A stretch of 64,000 nucleotides of DNA from Symbiodinium natans (lineage: Eukaryota; Sar; Dinophyceae; Suessiales; Symbiodiniaceae), in NCBI GenBank assembly GCA_905221605.1, contig CAJNDS010001557.1:1575498-1639497 (forward strand). Direction: 5' to 3'. A program made the translations under genes and the position numbers. The notes below the pieces were generated by a model. The model was not told where the DNA came from, searched no databases, and was given only the letters and a program-made list of their open reading frames with translations. Within the stretch, counting starts at the first letter, position 1. Each line of letters starts with the position of its first letter. Shown here one piece after another: positions 1 to 8,500 of the stretch.

Positions 1-2
1 CA

Positions 3-434
3 AATGTAGCGGAACGAGCGATTCGCACTATTAAGAAAATGATTACAGACAGAGTACTAGTTACTAAAGGAGCTTGGACAATATTATTAAAACCTGCACT
101 GGATAAATACAACAAAACCATGGTTCATTCAACAACAGGTTTAGTACCGAACGAGGCTCACAAGGATGATAATTTCTTAACTGTAAAAGCAAATTCTGTA
201 TTGAAGGAAAAGTATTTGAGAAAATATCCCAAGGTAGAGGTCGGAGATAAAGTAAAAGTGTTCGTCAAAGGAAAAGGGAACTACACCAGTCGCAAAGAAT
301 CAAGAAATCAGTGGTCTGAACAAAGTAATGAAGTAAAAGAAGTTAGTAGAGATGGTCAGTTGAATAAGTATTACATTATAGAAGGAAAGCCCAAAAGATA
401 TAATAGACACGAAATATTATTGATAGACACTTAA
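3..434 (+). CDS. Integrase C-terminal part (retroviral/Polinton type), 5'-truncated by window edge
   Basis: The frame is open from base 3, so the visible 144 codons are the end of a longer protein whose start lies outside the window. The first residues (NVAERAIRTIKKMI) resemble the stretch around the last catalytic Glu of DDE (rve) integrases. They are followed by YNKTMVHSTTGLVPNEA, the helix and loop that ends the catalytic core. A basic beta-rich tail with VGDKVKVF then resembles the SH3/chromodomain-like C-termini of Polinton, virophage and Ty3-type integrases. Such an enzyme joins linear element ends to host DNA in the nucleus. The AT-rich, tightly packed neighbours (22 bases to the next start) favour a Polinton-like virus or virophage source over an LTR element. 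The two upstream Asp residues cannot be checked here. Confidence 0.7.
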   Translation, partial: NVAERAIRTIKKMITDRVLVTKGAWTILLKPALDKYNKTMVHSTTGLVPNEAHKDDNFLTVKANSVLKEKYLRKYPKVEVGDKVKVFVKGKGNYTSRKESRNQWSEQSNEVKEVSRDGQLNKYYIIEGKPKRYNRHEILLIDT

Positions 435-456
435 AGACATAGTAATTGTATATAAT

Positions 457-1071
457 ATGGGAGAAGAAATAGACCGAAAACCGAACATTTACAAGCGTGG
501 TAAAATATATGCTATAAAGAATAATATCAATGATGATGTTTATATTGGGAGTACAACTCAATTGTTAATCAAAAGATTTAATGACCATAAGAAAAACTTA
601 AAAGACAATAGTAAGTATAAACGTTGTAGCATTTATAATAAAATGATGGAATTAGGTACAGAACACTTTTACATTCAACTTATTGAAGACTATCCGTGTG
701 AAACTAAAGAGGAACTTTTAAGAAGGGAAGGACAGGTTATACAAGAACTAGGAACAGTAAATCGCCAAATTATGGGAAGACCATCTCATGAATATCAATT
801 AATGTATAGACAAAACAACAAAGAGTGTATAAAACAGAGACGAAAAACATATTATATGAATAATAAAGAAAAAGTAAATGAGAACTGTAGGATATATAGA
901 GAAGAAAACAAAGAACAAATCAACCAAAAGAAAGCCGAATATAGAGAAGCAAACAGAGAGAAAATAAAACAAAAGGCTAACGAAAAGATAAGATGCTCCA
1001 AATGCAATGTATTTGTTAGACGAGGTGGAATGGCGAGGCATATGAAGACTGAAAAATGCAAACAACAATAA
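457..1071 (+). CDS. GIY-YIG endonuclease with C-terminal C2HC zinc finger
   Basis: The 204-residue protein opens with a GIY-YIG nuclease core: KIYAI at 16-20, VYIGST at 28-33, the expected Arg at 40, His at 44, and a candidate metal-binding Glu near 91. Residues 105-175 are a highly charged helical linker of Asn/Lys/Glu repeats. The end holds a finger C180-x2-C183-x11-H195-x5-C201. The family cuts one or both DNA strands and occurs as homing endonucleases and in viral repair or recombination genes. This architecture is common in giant viruses, virophages and Polinton-like viruses. It follows the integrase by 22 bases on the same strand. I saw no copy of the two promoter-like motifs of the downstream genes before it, so it may be co-transcribed with the integrase. 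Confidence 0.82.
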   Translation: MGEEIDRKPNIYKRGKIYAIKNNINDDVYIGSTTQLLIKRFNDHKKNLKDNSKYKRCSIYNKMMELGTEHFYIQLIEDYPCETKEELLRREGQVIQELGTVNRQIMGRPSHEYQLMYRQNNKECIKQRRKTYYMNNKEKVNENCRIYREENKEQINQKKAEYREANREKIKQKANEKIRCSKCNVFVRRGGMARHMKTEKCKQQ

Positions 1072-1074
1072 GCC

Positions 1075-1118
1075 TTAGAAAAAACTACTTAAAGGGAAAA
1101 CGATTTAATATATTAGAG
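1075..1118 (+). promoter_or_regulatory. Virus-like promoter motif, copy 1
   Basis: A core ACTACTTAAAGGGAAAACG followed by TTAATATATTAG lies directly before the start at 1120. Nearly the same string recurs at 1811-1853 before the start at 1859. Two long, start-proximal copies in an otherwise compact region suggest a viral promoter. Function is inferred. Confidence 0.6.
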
Positions 1119-1119
1119 C

Positions 1120-1743
1120 ATGGAAACATTTAATTTTAATTTTGAGTGTAAGTATTGTATCAGTTACAAGAGTAGAAGAGAGATAATATTAAATGAACTA
1201 TTTGATGGTAATATTACTAATAACATCTTGTCTTATACAACTTGTAACTTTTGTCATAAAATGCATGAGTGTGAAAAAGAATATGATGGAACACATGATG
1301 ACTACAGATTCATATTATACCCCAATTATAAAAGGGTAGAACATAGACAAATACATTGTATATTAAATCATTTTGACAATGGGTACAAGAAACTAACAAA
1401 TTTAAAAGATAAGAAGAACTATTTGAAAGACATTGTAGATAAATCAAAAACTGAATTAAAACCATTGTTAAAGAAGTTCTTGAATGAGTCAAGAAACATA
1501 AAAATGATTGATGAATATAGAATGTTTTGGTTGTTGGATTATAACATCTTTTATCTCTATGACAAATGGGACTTTGAAGGTGAGACGTATAAATATAGAA
1601 GTCAATATGAAGAAACGATATGTAGAATTATGGTATCAATTCTTTTCCTTTATTTTCAGAAACAAGTAGGTCTTTACAGAAAATATTTTGATTTAAAAGC
1701 TATATATGAATATTTAAACGATATTTTTGAAGAAGAAGATTAA
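1120..1743 (+). CDS. Hypothetical viral protein with CxxC pairs
   Basis: I do not recognise this 207-residue protein. Its N-terminus holds CKYC at 10-13 and, after NNILSYTTC, CNFC with more Cys and His residues, consistent with a small zinc-binding unit. The rest is helical, rich in Lys, Asp, Tyr and Asn, ending in an acidic tail. The protein coded at 1859-2188 has the same N-terminal layout (CNNC ... NIFSYIGCTNC), so the two are paralogues. The gene has its own upstream motif (1075-1118) and a downstream hairpin (1750-1795), so it looks like a separate transcription unit. Strong AT bias matches the rest of 1-2580 and differs from the GC-rich host sequence beyond. Confidence 0.65.
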   Translation: METFNFNFECKYCISYKSRREIILNELFDGNITNNILSYTTCNFCHKMHECEKEYDGTHDDYRFILYPNYKRVEHRQIHCILNHFDNGYKKLTNLKDKKNYLKDIVDKSKTELKPLLKKFLNESRNIKMIDEYRMFWLLDYNIFYLYDKWDFEGETYKYRSQYEETICRIMVSILFLYFQKQVGLYRKYFDLKAIYEYLNDIFEEED

Positions 1744-1749
1744 AAATAA

Positions 1750-1795
1750 ATAAGCAACCATAAAAGTATTCACTAGATAATATTATTGTTGAAAA
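1750..1795 (+). terminator. Hairpin-like 3' end element, copy 1
   Basis: ATAAGCAACCATAA and TATTGTTGAAAA flank an AT-rich core and can pair imperfectly (CAACCATA with TATTGTTG). The same two blocks recur at 2533-2580 after the next gene set. Repetition just downstream of coding ends suggests transcript-end hairpins like those at which giant-virus mRNAs are polyadenylated. This role is inferred. Confidence 0.45.
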
Positions 1796-1810
1796 GTGAG
1801 CCCTAGGAAT

Positions 1811-1853
1811 TTAGAAAAACTACTTAAAGGGAAAACGCCTTAATATATTAGGG
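1811..1853 (+). promoter_or_regulatory. Virus-like promoter motif, copy 2
   Basis: Second copy of the ACTACTTAAAGGGAAAACG plus TTAATATATTAG motif, five bases before the ATG at 1859. It differs from copy 1 at only a few positions. Confidence 0.6.
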
Positions 1854-1858
1854 AAATA

Positions 1859-2188
1859 ATGAGTGATACCGAAAGTGATACCGGAAGTATTGTAACAGTA
1901 GGTTATAACATTGAAAAAGAAATTGAGTATGGTCGTAAATTAATACATGATGATATTAAATATTGTAATAACTGTAAGTTAATACGTTATCAACTTAGAA
2001 ATAATTTCAATGTATTTTCTGATGGTGTTAATGAAAACATATTTTCTTATATTGGTTGTACTAATTGTGTTGATAGAATGAGATATTTAGAGTATGACGT
2101 TTCTGTTCTTATATATGGTTTAGTTGGAAATAATGACTATCCTAAACATAGAGATATAATATTAAACGTGTTGAGAGGGTATAACTAA
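1859..2188 (+). CDS. CxxC paralogue, N-terminal part (probably truncated)
   Basis: The 109-residue frame starts MSDTESDTGS, then shows YCNNCK and NIFSYIGCTNC, matching the zinc-binding start of the protein at 1120-1743. It stops at 2188, about half the length of the paralogue. The next frame (2238-2525) begins almost at once and resembles the helical C-terminal half of the paralogue in size and composition. The most economical reading is one gene split by a frameshift or premature stop; two adjacent small genes is the alternative. Function is unknown. Confidence 0.55.
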   Translation: MSDTESDTGSIVTVGYNIEKEIEYGRKLIHDDIKYCNNCKLIRYQLRNNFNVFSDGVNENIFSYIGCTNCVDRMRYLEYDVSVLIYGLVGNNDYPKHRDIILNVLRGYN

Positions 2189-2237
2189 TTTGAGTATTGT
2201 AACTATTTATTGTAATGCTTATAAGGATGAAGTTCAA

Positions 2238-2525
2238 ATGTATCCAACTGATTTTTATGCTAAATACAGCGAGTTGTATGATAAAAAGGTACATGATAAA
2301 TTTGAAGATGTATATAACCACTACTTCAATGAGGATAAGTTGGCAGAGTTGAAAAAATTGTTAGTTGAAACATACAATGTTAAATACTATGATAACCATG
2401 ATGATATTGAACTAAAATATTTCTTACTTAATTATTTAAAAATATTTTCTATGATAATTACATATCTAAATAAACGTCATGTCTTTCATGATTTAATGGA
2501 ATGGTTGAAATTTAATATTCTTTGA
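2238..2525 (+). CDS. Probable C-terminal part of the CxxC paralogue
   Basis: The frame is open from about 2190, but the first ATG in it is at 2238, giving 95 residues. It is helical and rich in Tyr, Asp, Lys and Leu, with a hydrophobic stretch FLLNYLKIFSMIITYL near the end. The protein at 1120-1743 has an equivalent stretch (ICRIMVSILFLYF) in the same relative place. No promoter motif precedes it, which supports its being the detached end of the gene at 1859. A conserved hairpin follows. Confidence 0.45.
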   Translation: MYPTDFYAKYSELYDKKVHDKFEDVYNHYFNEDKLAELKKLLVETYNVKYYDNHDDIELKYFLLNYLKIFSMIITYLNKRHVFHDLMEWLKFNIL

Positions 2526-2532
2526 ATAAAAC

Positions 2533-2580
2533 CGAATAAGCAACCATAATATTATCCATTATATAATGTTATTGTTGAAA
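2533..2580 (+). terminator. Hairpin-like 3' end element, copy 2
   Basis: ATAAGCAACCATAA and TTATTGTTGAAAA recur as at 1750-1795. Here CAACCATAATATTAT pairs with ATAATGTTATTGTTG with one G-U pair and one mismatch around a short loop. Confidence 0.45.
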
Positions 2581-2581
2581 A

Positions 2582-2847
2582 ACCACAACAGGCACCCACA
2601 AAATGAAAAGTGAAGGTAAAAGTACTTAACAAAATGAGAACGAACAAGGTGGAACACGAAGCCCCAGAAAAAATAACGAATGAGACAAGCAGAATTTTAG
2701 AGAGAAAAAACGAGATGTGAAGAAAAACGAAACAGGGAACGAGAAAGAGAGAACGAAGAAGGAAGCGAAGTAAGAAAAAACGAATAAGGAACCCAGAACC
2801 TCAGACCCTGAGCCCTGACCTGAGAAGCCTCCTTTCACCTATTTTTT
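2582..2847 (+). other. Purine-rich junction, no gene seen
   Basis: The stretch is rich in GAA, ACGA and AGAAAAA runs and holds only short frames without recognisable content. It links the AT-rich viral block with the host-like sequence. Confidence 0.5.
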
Positions 2848-3007
2848 CCCCCCCCCCCCCCCCCCTCCTCCCCCCCCCCCCTCCCCCCCCCCCTTCCCCC
2901 CCTCCCCCCCCCCCCTACCCCGGGGAGGGGGGGGAGGGGGGGGAGGGGGGGGAGGGGGCGGGAGGAGGGGAGGGGGGGGGGAGGGGGAGGGGGGGGAGGG
3001 AGGGGGG
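2848..3007. repeat. Poly-C then poly-G low-complexity tract
   Basis: About 75 bases of almost pure C (with single T interruptions) are followed by about 80 bases of almost pure G (with A interruptions). The halves are roughly complementary and could fold back. Position and composition make it a likely breakpoint or hard-to-assemble join. Confidence 0.9.
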
Positions 3008-3858
3008 TGCGTTTTTTTTCCCAAAGCGCCCCTATGTCCTGTGCGCCTATGGTCCGTGAGTTTATGCGGTGAGAGGGGGGGAGGGGGGGGGGGATGCGCT
3101 TTTTACGCACTCTCAACTCCCTAAGCTTCCCTAAGGTCTCTAAGGTTTTTTCGGTACCTACCCCCCTTGAACCTCCCCTCCCTTAACCACCCTATAAGTT
3201 TAGGTTGGGGGTGCGTCTGTTGCTCATCACACAAGCCCTTTTGAGAGAACCTTGTGTGGGACCCACGCCCCTCAAGCCGAACCCTAAACCCTAAACCACT
3301 GCGAGAGGCAGACGGAGACGACGCTGCTCTGGTGGAGCAGCCAGCCACGAATCAAAACGTTTTACTTTGTTTCTTGTGATTTTCATGTCATGTTTCAGCC
3401 TGGAAGCCCACTTCGTGGTGTGGTGTTTAGGGTTCAGAGAGGTCTACGCTTTAACACAAGAAATCTGCGGCCCCAAGCCCTAAACCCTCAACCCAAAAGG
3501 AGGTGCCCTGTTCCTTCAAGGGCGTGCGAGGTGGGCGCGTGCGAGTTCGCGGGGCCCCGGCACCGCTAAAACCCTGTGGAGCTCTAACTTGCTGTGAAAA
3601 TCCAATACTCGGGGAACCCCGAACTCTAAACCGTTTGATAAGCCAAGGTCCGCAGCCAAAAAAGAACACTAAACACCAAGCCCGAGGTATGCCTAATGCC
3701 CAGGCGCTCCCCTTGCCTAGGCGCTCCCCTTGTCTTCCGAAGACGTTTTGTGAAAACGGCAGTTCCCTCTGAATCGGGGAGTTTCTTATGTACCCGGAAG
3801 TACTAAGAGTACATTATTTTCACAGGTCCCCTAAAGCTGAAACACCCGAAACGAGACT
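3008..3858. other. GC-rich stretch without a recognisable gene
   Basis: Contains a second short G-run (3074-3092), one CCCTAAACCCTAAACC piece near 3283-3298 and several short frames with Arg/Pro-rich, non-protein-like composition. No module found elsewhere in the window is visible. Confidence 0.5.
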
Positions 3859-3911
3859 AGGGTTTAGGGTTTAGGGCTTGAGGTTTGGGGTTTAGGGTTT
3901 AGGGTTTAGGG
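3859..3911 (+). repeat. Internal telomeric array (TTTAGGG), degenerate
   Basis: About seven heptamers with variants (TTGAGG, TTTGGGG). The following 3912-4660 holds scattered degenerate units and no recognisable gene. Confidence 0.9.
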
Positions 3912-4659
3912 TGAAGAAGCTGCAAAGGTACTTGAAGCAAAAGGGAGCGTTGTCGTTCGAAGAATCAGCGCCTGCTGCCGAGGCCTTCTCCGGTGTTTGA
4001 GGGGTTGGGGTGGTTAGGGTTTTAGGGCTTGTAGGGTATTAGGTTTTAGGCTTCTTAGGGTTAGGTTGTAGGTAGGGTTTTGGGGTTTAAGGCTTTAATG
4101 TTGAGGGTGTAGGGCTTCGGGGGTAAACAAGGTTGGTGGATTGCTGGTTGACTTTTTAGATATCTAGGCAGCGAAAAATGGCTGTGCATTTGGTATTGAT
4201 GCAGGGTATGTGTATGTGCTTATTGGTGGGCTGTGCCAAAACCCCTAAACCCCAGACCCCAAACCCTAAACCCTAAACCCAGGTATAACAAGCCTCAAAG
4301 CTCCGCGAGCAAAATGACTTCTTGAGGTGGTCTTGGGACATTTCTTGTGTGGGTAGGGTTCGAAGGCTCACAGCCTCTTCAGGCGTTGCTATAGGAAAGG
4401 TTCCGAATCCGAATCCCTAAGCCCTAAGTTTGAGGGGGGTGGGAGAGGTATGCCAGGTTTCAGAGTTTTGAGGGTTGGGTATTGAGGCTTGGGGTGTAAG
4501 GTTGAGTATATTGCGTTCAGCCGGAGAAGTCTACGTGGTGACCCACCTTAACCGCTCCCAACCCCAACCTCAGCGGTTAGGCCTTAGGATCCAGCCCTAG
4601 ACCCCTCAAAGCAGTAGAACCATACAAAACCCCTAGAGGACTGAGGGCCTTCGGGTTTA

Positions 4660-4720
4660 GGTTATAGGGTTTAGGGTTTAGGGCTTAGGGTTTAGGGTTT
4701 CGGGTTTCGGGTTTAGGGCC
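4660..4720 (+). repeat. Internal telomeric array (TTTAGGG)
   Basis: About eight units with TTTCGGG and TTAGGGC variants, ending 17 bases before the opposite-strand array at 4737. Confidence 0.9.
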
Positions 4721-4736
4721 TCCTCAACCCTAAACC

Positions 4737-4847
4737 CTTAACCCTAAACCCTAAACCCTAAACCCTAAACCCTAAACCCTAAACCCTAAACCCTAAACCC
4801 TAAACCCTAAACCCTAAACCCTAAACCCTAAACCCTAAACCCTAAAC
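4737..4847 (-). repeat. Internal telomeric array (CCCTAAA), about 16 units
   Basis: Nearly perfect CCCTAAA heptamers. A 131 bp GC-rich island follows, then a TTTAGGG array at 4979-5029. This is the first example of the recurring CCCTAAA-island-TTTAGGG arrangement. Confidence 0.97.
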
Positions 4848-4978
4848 CTTGAGCTGGAGGAGCTTTGGAACGAGCGCGTCAGCGAGGCATGGGGTGGGGT
4901 TGCCGGAAAAAATGGTGTAGCAAGAACAAATGGATGCCAAGGTTATGCCGGGGGGGGGGCGGGGCTCAGGGGTTAGGG

Positions 4979-5029
4979 GTTTAGGGTCCAGGGTTCAGGG
5001 TTTAGGGTTTAGGGTTTAGGGTTTAGGGC
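4979..5029 (+). repeat. Internal telomeric array (TTTAGGG)
   Basis: Degenerate start (GGGTCCA, GGGTTCA), then five perfect units. Pairs in inverted orientation with 4737-4847. Confidence 0.92.
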
Positions 5030-5128
5030 TGGGTTCTCAAAGAGTTTCGGGGTGAGGCTCAGGGGTTTAGGGCTTGGGGCTTAGGGGACTTTAGGGGCGT
5101 TTGAGATCTCGGGCCTGCAAGCTGTGAC

Positions 5129-5225
5129 GTTTAGGGTTTAGGGTTTAGGGTTTAGGGTTTAGGGTTTAGGGTTTAGGGTTTAGGGTTTAGGGTTTAGGGT
5201 TTAGGGTTTAGGGTTTAGGGTTTAG
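5129..5225 (+). repeat. TTTAGGG array interrupted by the retrotransposon
   Basis: About 13.5 perfect heptamers end at TTTAG, the 5 bp target duplication. The array resumes as TTTAGGGTTTAGGG at 17073-17086 beyond the 3' LTR, so the element landed inside a telomeric-type array. Confidence 0.97.
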
Positions 5226-5399
5226 TGCGTGAGCTCCCTGGCAAGGTACGCATCTGCAGGCTGTTTTTGTTCGAGAAAGGCATGGATCCGGCCTCTTGGG
5301 TAGGGTTATAGGGGGTTTGGTAGGAACTCCGCTAGCCAGTTAACTCAATTGGGGGTGGTCCTAAAAGCAAAACCGTTGGGTCTTTTCCTACTTTACGTA
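5226..5399 (+). repeat. 5' LTR
   Basis: Begins TGCGTGAG and ends CTTTACGTA; the terminal dinucleotides are TG and TA rather than the common TG...CA. I compared it by eye with 16899-17072 and found no difference. It should contain the promoter and RNA start, but no TATA box is evident, which is usual for dinoflagellates. Confidence 0.96.
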
Positions 5400-5412
5400 G
5401 GTTATCAGCCGT
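5398..5412 (+). other. Possible primer-binding site
   Basis: AGGTTATCAGCC at the LTR edge loosely resembles the plant-type initiator-Met primer site TGGTATCAGAGCC. The match needs an indel, so another tRNA or an internal tRNA primer is possible. Confidence 0.3.
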
Positions 5413-5501
5413 AGATAGCCTCTAGAGTTTGAGACTAGCTTAAGGGTTTCAGGGTCTAAGTGTTACATCGTGTGGGTGACGGGGTCCAAATCGCGCGTGC
5501 C

Positions 5502-8500
5502 ATGGATTCCTTCTTGAAGAATAGAAGAGTGACCAGCGCTGGGCCTGACCCAGAAATGGGTGATGTGCATGCTGAGACCGCGTATCAAACAGCCTTGAGC
5601 CAAACCGGCAGTGGTGATCCTACAGCAGCTACTAGCGGAAGCTGGCAGGGCGAGGCGTCGCCTGGAGCATTAGAGCAGGGCCAAGCTGCTAAGCCTGTGG
5701 CGAGTCCTTTCCATTCGCAGAAGGTGCAAGCGGAGATTGACCTGTTGAGGAGTCGGCCAAGCACGTTGGACCAGGACGCCCAACGGGTCAATGTGGAGAT
5801 AGATGAAGCTGGCTTAGGAGATACAAATCAGGCAGGTAGGGAGCTGGAGCCGCCTTACAGCAAAGGCGATTTCAGTGCTACACCAGTCCGTGTGGCCCGA
5901 CTGGAGCATCGGACTGAGATTCGCCCTGAGGCGGTGGTCTCCAGAACAGCACAGTGCGACGTGGGGCAGGGTTGGCGTGCGGAGGCCTCAGAGCCTACAG
6001 AGTATGGGCCAGTGGAGGTGCTGGCGTCAGCAGAGAGTGCTCAACCTGCTCCTCTTCCCGACCGGTTGAGTGAGCATGAAGGGTTGACAGGTCGACCGCT
6101 ACCCGGTGATCCTCGTGAGCTTGTGCCAGTCGCAGAGGGCTTGCCGTCGGATATGGAGGCATTGTTGCGACAGGTCTTGGAGGAGAACCGGAATCTCCGG
6201 GCACGTCTGGAGCAAGCGCAGTTGGAGACGCAATCCAGCTGGCACAGTGGAGGTACGCGAGCTACTGGCCCTGAACCGGACCTTGTACAGCGTGTGCCAG
6301 AGTTTGTACAGCATTCGCCTGTGTCGTTTACGCCGGGTCATGGGGGTGCTCAAGTAGCTCCGTGGAGGAGTGCTGTGCAACCCTTTGCGATGTTGGGTCC
6401 AGAGGTGCTCCCCAACCACCGTGAAGGGATAGAAGTGAGAGGTATGGGTGAAGCGTTTGGGTTAGGGTCCGGGGAAGGGGCTTCGGCAAGGGCCGACTTG
6501 GATCGCTATGCTGTTGCAGTCCCCAAGCCTGTTGTCCAGAGAGCTTTGCCTGCAGCAGAGGTGCAGACTGTGCCTCCCCGCATGATGGCTGTGAGCCATC
6601 CCATGCCTGAAGCTGCCAGCCAATCTCTGCAAAGTCACTTGCCACTGAACGCATATCAGAGGTCTTCCTTAGCTGCAACATCCTTCGTTGCACCGGCGAC
6701 GATGCCTCGTCAACCTCCTGTACTAAGTCAAGGGGTAGGTGAAGTGCCAGGGTCCGTAGGTGGGGCCATAGAGGGTAGCCAAGGGTTTCATACTCCTAGG
6801 TCCAGCGGCAGAGGGGTGGGAACTTGGGGTGTGAGTAGCGACGGCTATCCTGTTTCGCCAGGTGGTACTGTCATCAGACCTCCGCCAGGGCCGCCTCCCG
6901 ATTCGAGGGCCTGCCCCCAATCAGGACAGGTTGTAGGGTTGAGTGGGCAGTCAGGGTCCAGTGCATCCATGCCGGAGAGGCCGGAGGAGCCAGCGAAGTA
7001 CATCTTTGATCTGCCTAAGCTGCCATCGGCTGACATTGCCACGTCGGCAGTAACGTGCGGCAACTGGTTGGCGCAAGTTCGCCAAATTTTTACAGGGCTA
7101 AGCCCCACTGCAGCGAGTTGGTATGCCAGTGTGGAGTCTGCGGCGACAGCCCAATATCAACGTTGGCTAGTTGCGGATCCTTTAGACAGATTAGGTCTTG
7201 ACCCTGCTGATGTTGTAGCGCATTTCGACGTCTTCAAATACCAAAGGGTAGAGTCCAGAGCCGTATCATTGGTCCTAGCCGCAGTTCCCAGTCATGTGAG
7301 AGATGAAGCCGTGTCCAACTGCTGGCTGTCTACGGCAGCACTTATCTTCAGGATACAGTGCCTGTATCAGCCGGGAGGCTCGTCAGAGCGAGCAATGCTT
7401 CTTCATCAGCTTGTGAACCCTGAAGTGGCTAAATCGGTAGGGGCGGCAGTGACAATGCTGAGACGTTGGATGCAGCACCTGCAGCGTGTAAGAGAGTTGG
7501 GGGCATCTCTCCCAGACCCTTCACTATTGCTACGGGGAATAGATCAAGCTACATCGGGTCTTCTTGCGCAGTACCCTGCGGTAGGGTTTCGGGTGAATGC
7601 TTTCAGACATCGGGTAGCTTTGGACTACAATCCTTCAGTGTCCTCGGTTGTGAGTCTTGTGAGGCTTGTGCAAGCAGAGTGCGAAGCTGCTTCAATCAGT
7701 GGGGATTCTCAAGGGAGTCCCGATAAGCGTGCCCGGAATGCGGCAACAAGAACTGAACCTGAAACCCAACCTTCAAAGCCCACTTCCCCTGATCGTCCTC
7801 CTAATATTAATGCTGCTGCGACGGATGCCGCGACAAAGGCCTTGGAAGGTCTAGGAGGGGATAAGGGTAAGGGGAAGGGGAAGGGGAAAGGGAAGGAACC
7901 CGGGAATAACCCTAGTCCTTGCCACAACTTTGTTGAGGGAAAGGGGTGTAGGTTCGGGGATTCTTGTCGCTTTAAGCATGACAGAACGGCTGCCCGAAAG
8001 CAGAAACGCTGCCTGGCATGTGGTCAGGAAGGGCATTTTCGTCCGGAGTGCCCATTGGTGTCACCCGAAAATCGGCAGGTCGTCAACCCATCAGAGGCTA
8101 ACAGCCCTACCTCCCCAAAAACAGCGCCCAAGAAGCCTGGAGTTGCCCCGAAACCAAAAGTCATCCCTCAAGCTAAAGGTGTGGTAGAAGATGCGGGGGG
8201 CGCGAGCGTGTCAGGAAGCACTGCCACTTCGGGTCAGGACGTTGCTGCTAAAGCGCAGGAAGTCCTTTTCGCTGAGGCTGCTAAGCTTTTGCAAGGGGCC
8301 AATCTGAAGACGTTGCATCTTTCTGAGGTTTCGGAGGAGGGATGTCTCAAGGAGTTGGGCATTGACAAGGGTTGGTTGATTAGTGCCGTGGCAAGTGCAT
8401 CAGATCAGAAATATGCGCTCGTTGATTCTGGAGCGACTAACGCCTTACGGCCTGCAGAACCGGGGGAGTTGGATTCGTCCAGGGTCATAAGGGTTGATCT

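Noticed and set aside
2626-3116. Pro-rich and Gly-rich minus-strand frames
   Set aside because: They arise from the poly-C/poly-G tract.
5129-5225. Window as a true chromosome end
   Set aside because: Arrays occur in both orientations with unique sequence and a retrotransposon on both sides; no array reaches a window edge.
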